Source: Chondrosia reniformis (taxonomy: Eukaryota > Porifera > Demospongiae > Chondrillida > Chondrillidae). From it: DNA of 64,000 nucleotides. The notes beneath the pieces were generated by a model. The model had not been told where the DNA came from, did no database searches, and was given only the letters and a program-made list of their open reading frames with translations. The stretch covers positions 6,634,001 through 6,698,000 of the forward strand of contig OX359190.1 in assembly GCA_947172415.1 (NCBI GenBank). Direction: 5' to 3'. Shown one piece after another: positions 46,110 through 55,921 of the stretch. The position numbers were made by a program, and so were the translations under genes. Positions within the stretch are counted from its first letter, which is position 1. Each line of letters begins with the position of its first letter.

Positions 46110-49100
46110 CCACTTTGACTTCCACTATGGTGATAGTTGAGTGGAAGACCCACATACCACCGAACAGTGAGATGGAGAAACTAGGACAAGTGAAGGGGAT
46201 CCCACCTGCTGAGATTTACTTGTTGGAGAGTGCCCACTGGTATCCATGGCTGGAGGTGGCTAGGGCCTTAGTGAGGCCCATGAAAGGAGTGTCCCAGGGA
46301 GAGTCTTGAACACTGGAGTAGATCCCATCACCTTATTCAGGGGACAGGTTCTAGGCACCCTTGAGCAAACAGATCCACTGGAGCAATCAATAGCTTCTGT
46401 CCAGGAAACCAACCGGGAGCCAGTCCTCCCTGAAGCAAAGGAAGCTGTACTCTGGGAGATGATCGACCAAGCCAGGACTTGCCTGGACCAGACCCAGAAG
46501 AACCAATTCTTTTATCTCCTTACAGGTTTCTCGGATGTCTTTGCAGGTAGCCAGGATGACTTTGCCGATGACCCATGAGATAGCGACTGGAGAAGCCCAG
46601 CCCAGACAACAGCATGTCAAAAGAATCTCCCCTCTCAGAGGCAGGAAGTGAGAAGACTGCTGCGGAGAATGTTGGACCAACAGGTCATCCAGAATTCCAG
46701 CAGCCCGTGCACATCACCAATCGTCCTGGTGAAGAAAGAGGATGGCAACTGTAGATTTTGTGTGGATTACCGCAAGGTTAACTCTATCACTCGCAAGGAT
46801 GCCTACCCTCTTCCCCGTGTCGATGACATCCTGGATGCATTAGCTGGATCAAAGGTGTTTTCCACCCTGGACCTCATCAGTGGCTACTGGCAGGTAGAGG
46901 TAGCTCCGCAAGACTGTCCAAAAACAGCATTCTGCACAACAGAGGGTTTATTTGAATTCAATGTGATGCCATTTGGATTGTGCAATGCTCCTGCCACCTT
47001 TCCAGCGCTTGATGGACCTGGTCCTTGCTTGTCTTCAATGGACATCCTGCTTAGTTTACATCGACGACATTGTGGTCTTTGGTAAGTCCTTTGTGGAACA
47101 CCTTGCTAACCTATCCATAGTTCTGCAGAGACTTTGCGAGGTTAACCTGCAGTTGCAACCTAGGAAGTGCCAACTCTGTCAGGAACAAGTCAGCTTTCTA
47201 GGACCTATTGTCTCCAGCAAGGGAGTTTCCACGGATCCAGCTAACACAGACAAGGTGAAGAGGTGGCCAGTACCCACAACCACCAAGGAGGTACAGCAAT
47301 GTCTAGGCTTGGCCAGTTATTACCGCCTTTTTGTCAAAGACTTTGCCACCATTGCAAGCCCCTCCACCATCTTACTACTAGAGGGACTTTTTTCGCTTGG
47401 ACTGAGGCTTGTCAGGACTCCTTTCATACTCTGAAACAGAGGTTAGTTTCTGCTGCTGTACTGGTTTTCCCAGACTTTGCAGCCCAGTTCATTCTGGACA
47501 CGAATGGATTGGTTCTGTGCTGTCTCAGGTACAGGATGGAGCAGAGAGACTCATCCCTATGCAAGCATGGTCCTGACAAAGCAAGAACACAACTACTGTT
47601 TGATCAGAAAGTAGCTGCTAGCTGTCGTAGTTTTCCTGAAGCATTTTTGACCGTATCTTTTGGGGATGAAGTTCACACTCCTAACAGACCATGGCTCCCT
47701 GAATTGGCTCTGCAACTTCAAGGAACCAGAAGGACAATTAGCACATTGGCTGGAGAAGCTACAGGAGTATGACTTCACTGTGGTATATCGTTAAGGCAAG
47801 AAGCACCAGAATGCGGATGCCATGTCCAGGATCCCATGTAGGCAGTGTGGAAGGCCAGTGTCTGGTAAGCCGGTAGGTGTGCCCATTTAAGCCATCTCCA
47901 TGCCTCACAACTCCTCCAAGTCCAATGTTAGAGAGGCACAGATGCAAGATGACATCGTGGGGCCGATCCTTCAAGGAAAGAGAGGAAGGTCAAGCCATCG
48001 AAGGAGGAGGCCAAATCAAAGCCACCCATGTACCGCAGACTGTTGCAGCTCTGGGACCAGCTAGTCTTGGTAGAAGGAGTCCTGTAGAGACAGTACCAGT
48101 CAAGAAATGGACAGTCCTCTCTTCTACAACTAGTGGAACCCACAAGCATGAGAGAGCTGGTGTTGCAGGAGCTACATGGTGGAGTGGCAACAGGACATCT
48201 CAGGGAGGACAAGACCCTTGAAAGACTCAAGGCTCGTTTTTACTGGCCAGGCTATAACAAGGATGTGAAGCTACGGTGTCAGCGATGCCAGGAATACCTC
48301 AAGAGGAAGTCACCACCACGGAAACGTAAGGCCCCCATGCAAACCCTGACTGCAGGTTCTCCAATGCAGATCGTTGCTCTTGACATCCTTGGGCCTCTTC
48401 CCAAGTCAACAAATGGTAACCAGTATATCCTAGTCATAGCTGACTATTTTACCAAATGGATGGAAGCTTATCCCATCCCAAACCAGGAAGCTTCTACTGT
48501 AGCCCAGACATTAGTAGACCACTTTTTCCTCAGATACTCTCCCCCAGAGCAGTTACACTTCAGCCAAGGCCGACAGTTTGAAAGTCAACTAATGCAGGAA
48601 GTTTGTAAATTGCTTGGCATTGAGAAGACTAGGACAACACCCTACCACCCACAGAGTTATGATCTTGTGGAAAGATTCAACTGCACCCTGCTGTCATTGT
48701 TGTCCAGAGCCTTCAATGGCAAGGAACATGAGTGGGAGTGCCATCTGAGATCCACCTGCATGGCTTATAACACCAGTGTGCAGGCAAGCACGCTCATCCA
48801 GCTCATGCACTGAGTATGTGACCACCTTACAGGACAAACTATGTACAGCATATTCAACTCTCCGTACGAAGTTGAAGGCTTCCTTTGACAGACAACGACA
48901 ATACTACAACCGGAATATCCATGGCAAACCGTACAAAGATGGTGATCTCGTGTTTCTCTACTCCACTGTCATTCCTAAAGGTAAGTCCAGGAAATTCTAC
49001 CAACCTAGGACAGGACCATACAAGATAGTGAAACAGTTATCTGATGCAGCCTACCGCATTCAACACACCAGGAATAGGAAATACTTGGTAGTTCACTTTG

Positions 49101-49694
49101 ATTGCCTCAGGCCTTGCCCTCTCAGTGCAACTACTACCCATACCTCTCCCAGAAGATCATCCTCTATAAACCAAGAGACTGTTATGCCTACTAGATGTCA
49201 CTTTGAGCCACAGATAGTTGACTCTGATGCTGAGAACATCACTGGAGCAGCTGATGTTCACTCAGGTGGCTCTACAGACCGTTACCCCTGTCACAGCAGG
49301 AGACCACAAGATCGATTGGTACTGGAATTACTCATTAGTACCTGGACGGAACGTCCTCTTCAAAAGAGGGGGCAGATGTAACAGAGTCACTAACACTGTA
49401 ATTGTTTAGGTTATCAAATTTAAATTAATAGTCCAACTCAGAATAGGTCAGTGTGTGTTATCAGTCTTATATGTATTCTGTTTGTTATACCACTTCCTTA
49501 TGATTTATCTCACCCCAGTTCATGATCTCTTTGTAATTAAGTTAAATATCCACCCTCATCATCTATAAATACCCTCACCTAGTTTTACCATGAGGCTTGA
49601 TTATATACAGAGTGTGTATAGCTCTAATAATCTAATTGGTCATCCAATCTAAGTTCATTGCACCCCCTTGAGTTGTTATCTTCATGCGATTACA
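46110..49694 (+). mobile_element. Ty3/Gypsy LTR retrotransposon, 5'-truncated (fossil)
   Basis: The parts are reverse transcriptase (46648-47330, VYIDDIVVFG), RNase H (about 47400-47850), integrase with an HHCC-like zinc region and catalytic core (48160-48780), a chromodomain-proximal tail (to about 49130) and a 3' LTR at 49377-49694. Gag and the 5' LTR are missing, so LTR divergence cannot date it. It is broken, with roughly half a dozen breaks; moderate age. Confidence 0.88.
49377..49694 (+). repeat. 3' LTR of the Gypsy element
   Basis: It begins TGTAACAG after a purine tract (AAAAGAGGGGGCAGA, about 49361-49376) and ends GATTACA. A TATA-like CTATAAATACC lies near 49562. It is 318 bp long. 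No second copy was found in the window. Confidence 0.7.
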
Positions 49695-49769
49695 TTATAT
49701 TTTAAAATGGTGTTTATTTTTAAATGGAAGAATCACATGACATCACAATTCTCAGGTATGGGGAAGTTA

Positions 49770-50075
49770 AAAGCACGCTGCACACTCATGGCCTCAATAG
49801 GCAACCCTGCAAAAGAGTCTACTGCAGTGTCTCCCATACCTCAGCAAGCAGTGTGCAATTAAGAGACGTATCCATTGACTCTCACACTTCCCCTACTAAA
49901 GCCTTTATCAAGGTTTGCCAGTCAGATCCCTTCAGGCAGAGTGTCACAATTACACTAGGCAAGACAGACCAACAGCTTTGCCCGCTGATTGCTTTATTAC
50001 CTTATATAGCACTACAGAAGACACATCCAGGGCCATTATTTCATAGCAACACCAACTGGGCCTCAAGATACTCAT
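49770..50075 (+). mobile_element. Internally deleted DIRS-like fragment (fossil)
   Basis: A gag-region piece (GNPAKESTA, IPQQAVCN) is followed directly by a recombinase-region piece (LRDVSIDSHTSPTKAF, TITLGKTDQQLCPL). In the element at 39198-45161 these lie about 3.4 kb apart. It is a second, short, broken relative of that element. Confidence 0.75.
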
Positions 50076-50194
50076 AAAAGGCTAGATGATACTACACAAT
50101 AAGTGATTCTTACCCTCGTAAGAAGAAACAGTTGCAACACCTACCTCAATATATTTACACCAAATTGCTTATCAGAGAGTACAGGAGTGCCCTC

Positions 50195-50285
50195 TATGTA
50201 GGGATGACACCGGTTGTTTCGTTTTCCCTATACATATGTATAGGAACAAAAGTCCGAAATAGGCTGAAACCAGCAAGGCTATGTT
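50195..50285. repeat. Fragment of the CATCCCTAC repeat family
   Basis: GTAGGGATGACACCGGTTGT, TCGTTTTCCCTATACA and TCCGAAATAGGCTGAAAC are the complement of words at 5590-5625 and 5925-5970. Confidence 0.45.
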
Positions 50286-50501
50286 TAATTAAAAATACAC
50301 CAGCCATGCTAATATAGTCTGAGCTGCCACAAATAAATGATATCCACTGTTGAAATCACATCTTGCAGGATGTCAGTAGTGGCTAAGGGGCCATGGTGCT
50401 ACCAGTGATGACATTATCATATACATGCAGCACACAAGACAGCTATTATGTCAACCTAAACAGGAGAAATGTTAAACTGAGCTGGTAATGCACAAAAGGC
50501 A

Positions 50502-50855
50502 TTGTGGAATAACACTTCCTACAATTACTGGATGCAGACTTTCCACAGGTTGGTTTCAAAAAACCTTGGGAGAAGGCTTTGGGAGGAGTTGAGCATATAC
50601 ATTCCATATAGTGGAGTCACCACTAACCAGTCCGAGACAATGAATAGGGTGAATAAGGACCCCCAGGAATTGAAAGAAGCTCTGGCAAATGCTTTGTTCC
50701 TTTCACTCTTTCGCCTCCAAGCATACTACTACAATGAAATTCAACGTGTAATATGTGGTTTGGGTGAATACAGGTTGAAAACCACGTATGACTTCCTTTC
50801 AAAGAAACCTGGAGAAGTGGAATATTTAAGTCACATAGCCAAGATAAAATTGTGA
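50502..50855 (+). pseudogene. Transposase fragment, possibly MULE-like
   Basis: A 117-codon ORF contains TTNQSETMNRVNKD, EALANALFLSLFRLQAYYYN and EIQRVICGLGEYRL. A helix of the type SNNAE/TNQSE followed by a tryptophan- or lysine-rich helix and an LQxFYxNEIQR block is what I recall from MULE-type transposase relatives in cnidarians. No catalytic triad is seen in this piece. Low certainty on family. Confidence 0.35.
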
Positions 50856-51159
50856 AGATATATCACCATCAATGGTGGTTTCAGAACCTGACAATCTCAG
50901 CACCCACATAGATGAATCAAGAGAAGGTAATGGTAATCAAAATCAAGGAAAGAGCAATTAAATGTATGGCATGCATGTATTTCCCAACTTACTATATATA
51001 TAGGTTCAGTGGCATTCTTCATAGCCTAACTTTAGAATTGACTGAATTAGAGAACAATAGACAAAGTGCTTAAAATTTCACATCAACATGGATATATAAT
51101 GTTTATGTACTAGTGTTTAAAAAGGAATCACATGCATGGTTTTAATGTTGCCAAGAACT

Positions 51160-51502
51160 AGGGGCATATGTATACTATTAACATAGCACTTCTTCCTTTT
51201 TCCAAAATTAAGGCGCAATAGCTATAGAAACGTGCAAGGGAAAGGAAGACCACAATTAAGATAGCGCTAGCTCAGTTGAAAAAAAGAACAAGAAGTAAAA
51301 TGAGGAATTTCAGAATTTGGCCTATTTTGGTTTAACCACTTTGCGAAGGTTGTAGAGCATCGAAACATGTTTTGGCATTTACCAAAGTATGCAAAACGAG
51401 AGCAAACATTCATTCCATCGTTGTTGATTTATGAGGTGTTAACTGATAATACATTGAATAGGGCGGGAAGGTTTTTTTCGGCCATCCCTACTTAGAGAGT
51501 AC
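51160..51502. mobile_element. Non-autonomous DNA element ending CCCTACTTAGAGAGTAC
   Basis: It is parallel to 24755-25076: TAGCGCTAGCTCAGTT, GGTTTAACCACTTTGC, TCGAAACATGTT, ATGAGGTGTTAAC and CATCCCTACTTAGAGAGTAC in the same order. No ORF. Confidence 0.5.
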
Positions 51503-51844
51503 GACAATCTGCCCAAGTCAATATTCCGCCAAAAAGGTGCCTGAATGAATTGTGGTGGATTATCCGGGTTACACTGTATATAAATTATAATTATACAGGT
51601 TATATATAAATAAGGGATAATGAAACCATGTTATACATGCAGTTTCCATTTCCCGTACTGTACACTGGAATGTATAGGCAGGTATAAGATGCTGACAATT
51701 GCCCGGTATGGCTGATTTCCTTCTATGCAAGCAGCTGTAATATCAACCTCATGACACTTTGCCCAATTACTGATCAAATCAGATTTTCACAGTTCACCAT
51801 AGCTTCTAACTCTTCTTGAAATGGCAGCACTGGTGAAGCAACAT

Positions 51845-51975
51845 GGGGAACATAATTGATTGGGGGACTTGTCAAAGGCTGTGGTGAAGTCAACTGCCAC
51901 TAGATAGATGGGTCGACTGAACTCAGTGGCCCGCTCCATGAGCTGTTTGACCGCACAGATATTATTCTTTCACTT
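51845..51975 (-). mobile_element. LINE reverse-transcriptase scrap
   Basis: The minus strand reads AVKQLMERATEFSRPIYLVA then VDFTTAFDK, the A block of a non-LTR reverse transcriptase (FxxAFD). Only about 40 codons are recognisable. Confidence 0.65.
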
Positions 51976-52217
51976 CATTCACCAGGCGACTTACTATAGA
52001 TTGATTAGATGTACTCTTGAAAGTCACTCTACAATAATACGTATAACACTCTAGAATTTCTGAGTAATATAAATACATTTTGTAACTATATCCTAGAGCA
52101 ACCAGCCATCCATCGAAATCCTCCTCTTCAGTCAGAATGCGGTATACTCTTCTAGTTTCTCTCTACAATAGTGGCTATATTCATGCATGGATGCACCTTA
52201 TTCAAATTAAAATACTT

Positions 52218-52436
52218 ACCCTGACTTCCAGTGGAACACTCATTGAACAAGGTGCTTTTGAATGACAAACATTACTACCACTACTAGTACCACTACTGCT
52301 ACTAAAACTACTGTTGGCAATGTACTCTTCTCAGGTATGTACACGATTAATAGTCGCTTGTAATGCCTCTGTTAAAGTCAGCAACAGTTGGTTAGCCTTG
52401 GAAAGCTCCTTATGCAACTGTGTCTCACTTTGTGCT
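52218..52436 (-). other. Exon-like coiled-coil segment, unassigned
   Basis: On the minus strand, an acceptor (TTTGCAG) is followed by QSETQLHKELSKANQLLLTL then TEALQATI, a heptad-like helix. The frame meets TGA near 52336, then stays open through a Ser/Gly-rich stretch to AGG|GTAAGT at 52218. It could be two exons, a broken host gene or chance. No partner exon was found nearby. Confidence 0.25.
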
Positions 52437-52881
52437 GCAAAAGTATAAAATTGAATATAGAATTTTATTATATCTTTCTCTAAGAACAGCTATAGGTCTA
52501 TAGGATTATCTGCTGGCCTGTTGGATGATAGTCCGGAGGTATAGCGCATTTCAGTCAAAGCTTCCACTTTTTAAAACCTGTATAAATATTGTACAGTAAT
52601 GAACCGCTATGAAATAAATACGTACCAATAGGTTTTTCATACCGTAGATTCTGAATGTGACATTAGTTTTTTTAAAACAATTGTTCTAAAGCACAGTTTC
52701 AATATAAGCCAATCACATGGCTTGTTAGCTGTGACATCAGGATGCGGTACGATGGTTTCCTATTGCGTTTAACCACAGAATCTGTATAAGTCCGTCCTAT
52801 TAATAGATAACAACGCCCATCACTGCAAAGAGGTTCATGCTATTCCTTTGTTCTTTCAGTGGACTATTCTAAGTCTTAATC

Positions 52882-54273
52882 ATGCCTAAAAGGAAATCAA
52901 GAGTTAGTATTATGAAGAATAAAATGGATAAGTTGCACAATCTGAAAAGATTCAATCCCAATAAGGTAGTCCATGAAAATGTTCAGTCTTCTACACGACA
53001 GCTTGCCAAAGAGCCTTTATTAGTTGTTAATTCGCCACAAGCCAGCGTCAGTGAAAGCCTAAGTAATAAATACTCTATCAACGAAGAGTCAGAATCACAA
53101 GAAGAAATGATAGAAGCGATCACAGGAACAAATCAGTCGGAAGCTGAAAATCCTAGTGAAGATGAAGACGGTGATGTTTGGTATGTTTTTGCATTGATTA
53201 CTGGGATAGAGAAATGTATTATGCTTCAACTAGAGCATTTATTTATGTGAACATACATCCTTTTTTACCTCAATCACTCGTAAAAGTATCCAAACATTGC
53301 CTATACTTCATGTGCAAATTTTGTTAAGTTTACTTCAAGACTTAGTAACTTTTCACAACAGAAATTGTAATGCTAAATTTGACCACCACTTTACTTTAAC
53401 TCTGCCTTGGAACCAATTGTGTGCCAAATACAAGCCTCAGATTTAAAGCCTGATCACTAACAGTATTTGGATTTATCACTGCTTTCAGTTTTCGAAGAGG
53501 TACATCATTACTTGGTGCTCCTAATTGAAGTTAAAATGGGTTTGAAGGAAGATGTTGATTCCATTATAAATGCACCCCTACCAGATAGGATGCATTTGGA
53601 CAGCTGCTGCAGTCGGCTGTACAGGCCTTTCGAAATAACTGCTTTAATTCAGACAGAAGAGTGATCCTAGTCCTTGCCAGTAACAAAATTTGGCATTGCT
53701 TCAGAGCTTGCTTCGATCGGGATTGTCTTAATCTGCAGGGTTACATTGTTTTCACTCCAAATTCCAGCATAGCAAGTTATTGTAGCATCATTGAATACCT
53801 GAAGAGGTGGATAAACAATACCTTTATTCCTAAGTCAAGCATGCCATCGAACTACCCAAAAGAAATTCTAGAGTCACTGCCTGGAGACGGATGTACTCAC
53901 TAGGCTTTTGCTATGCTAAGTATACCAAGGGATATGTAGATGGTCATGAAAAGGAGGATGTAGTTAAGGATAGGAGATTATTTCTACAGAAGATGAAAAT
54001 ACTAGAAGCAACACATGTGCCACCACCACCTTGCTTAGAGGGTGTTCATACATACACCATAGGATGCACAGGCATCTAGTTACAATTTATCACGATGAGT
54101 CAACATTTCATGCAAATGAAGGGAGAACTAGTGGGTGGACAGTGAAGGGAAAGCAGCCTTTATTGCCTAAGGGAAAGGGAAGGGGTTTAATGGTTAGTGA
54201 CTTTATTGAAGAATATGGAGGCTTTTTAAAATTAAAAAATGAAGAGGTAGAAGATGCTAAAACAAATTTATAG
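52882..54273 (+). pseudogene. DDE-superfamily transposase, decayed
   Basis: It starts MPKRKSRVSIMKNKMDKLHN with a basic, then an acidic region (NPSEDEDGD). After interruptions, GYVDGHEKEDVVKDRRLFLQ (from 53928) and IYHDESTFHANEGRTSGW, then KGKGRGLMVSDFIEEYGG (to about 54215) appear. The VDGHE...HDEST...MVSDF series matches a transposase group I recall from fungal and sponge genomes; its superfamily name I cannot give. Frames change several times and the C-terminal part is missing. Confidence 0.5.
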
Positions 54274-54662
54274 TAATTCTATTTTCCCACAGTATGGTAA
54301 AGAAATCTTGTATATAGAAGCAGAGAATATAACATTATAAATGCTGGCAAACTTTTGTACATGCCTGTCAATTGCCATATAGAAGCTCAATAGTCCAGTC
54401 AAATGTTGAAGGAGCACATTTTTTAATCCTCTAACTTGTGGTCTCTAGCTCCCTTTTTCGTTAGCCTTTGGCATTGTAGTAAAGGAGAAATAAAATTTAA
54501 CAATAGAACCAGTTTCACGAAGAGACAATGATTGCTAAAGGGTTTTCAAACACTGAGAACACAAGTAGCTATATTCTCATCATAGTTGCTGGATAATAAT
54601 TAACCAATAAAATATCAAAAGTACAATACAATAAGGCTTTAATGCATTTTTAATTTCTTACT
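54274..54662. other. No gene seen
   Basis: AT-rich spacer between the transposase remnant and repeat copy B. Nothing recognised. Confidence 0.5.
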
Positions 54663-54835
54663 ATTAATGAACAAGTAGTTCAAGTTTAAAAACTTGTGGG
54701 GTTGCTGCCCCCTGAAGTAACTCACACTACTTGGCCACTTCATTGGAATTTAATATAAATATTCATAATCTGAATGATAGAGGACGCTTAAGTGTCCTGA
54801 AATTCATAAATAATGATGGAAAAGAAAATACTTAG
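54663..54835 (-). repeat. CACTTAAGTG interspersed repeat, copy B
   Basis: Read on the minus strand: AGGACACTTAAGCGTCCT, ATTATGAATATTTATATTAA, GTGGCCAAGTAGTGTGAGTT, GGGGGCAGCAACCCCACAAG and ACTACTTGTTC, in the same order as copies C and D. Confidence 0.7.
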
Positions 54836-55259
54836 TAACTCAGTGGACAGCCATTTTACACCAATTAAATGGCTGACTGTCACTCTCAAACTATTGCAAT
54901 TTATTATGCCCCAGTTTGCCTCTGACCCAAACATTTTTTATACGTGCTGTGATAAACACACTTGATTACATGGTAGAAAATTGAAATATCAGTGACTTTT
55001 AAGTAAAACTAAAGCTGTAATGGAAACTACTTAACTGTTTGCAGTTAGCATTTTTACTTTCAATAGCTTCTTGTGGTTTTTAGGCCAACTCAAATGTCAA
55101 CATTAAAGAAAAACTGCTTTCTTTCATACAGTGACACTTTATATTTTAAATATTTTCATTTATATCAATACAATGAAGGCAACATTAAGTGTCCCAACTG
55201 TAACACTACGATTAAAAACCAAACATTAAGAATGTATTTAGTCTTATTCATTATATATA

Positions 55260-55690
55260 TGTAGAGTTGGAACAAATGGTAGATGGTCAAAGGATCCTTG
55301 CAGTGAAGTAGGAAGAGTGGTGTTGCAGAATCGTCCAGTATAGAAGGGAGCAAATATTCTTGTTCTGGAAATGTTGCCCAAACTGGAAAGGGGTTGAAAT
55401 TGGTGGATAATGGGCTCAACAACCTCTTTATCTATATATATAAGCGATTTCTTGAATCTCTATAAGGTCCTATAGTGATATCAATTTCACCAACTCTAGC
55501 AGATTCCAAGATATCATCCTCAAATAAAGCCCAATCACCATCTGTAAACCTAAAGACATTGGCATCTTAAGAAACACCCTTTTCCCAGTGGTAAACTTCA
55601 CTGGCCTGGCAGATCGATCATGCTGTTCCTTCTGGTGACGTTGTGCTCTAGTGATCCTCTTCCCAGCCAAGTCCCATGTCTCATACATCC
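55260..55690 (-). mobile_element. Gypsy-type pol tail remnant (fossil)
   Basis: The minus strand piece MYETWDLAGKRITRAQRHQK then EQHDRSARPVKFTTGKRVFL is typical of the integrase C-terminal region of Gypsy elements. It is short, broken and older than the element at 46.1-49.7 kb; no LTR found. Confidence 0.6.
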
Positions 55691-55921
55691 TTTGTACAAA
55701 CTGGCTCTATATGTACATCACTCCTTACTTCTATTGTCTTTAATTTGAGCACCTAAAAGGACCATCCTCCCTGCCCTGCATCCTCCCTCCAAAATCTTAT
55801 TCCTATAGAACTCCCTAATTGCTAACTTAGCATATGTATTCTATTGTTTTCATTTGCCGATTACGTTATACAGTTTCGTGTTATGGAAAGATATATATAT
55901 AATACAGGTTAGTACGCAACT

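Noticed and set aside
46110-46300. 5' LTR of the Gypsy element
   Set aside because: The sequence of the 3' LTR (TGTAACAGAGTCAC...) does not recur upstream; the element appears 5'-truncated.
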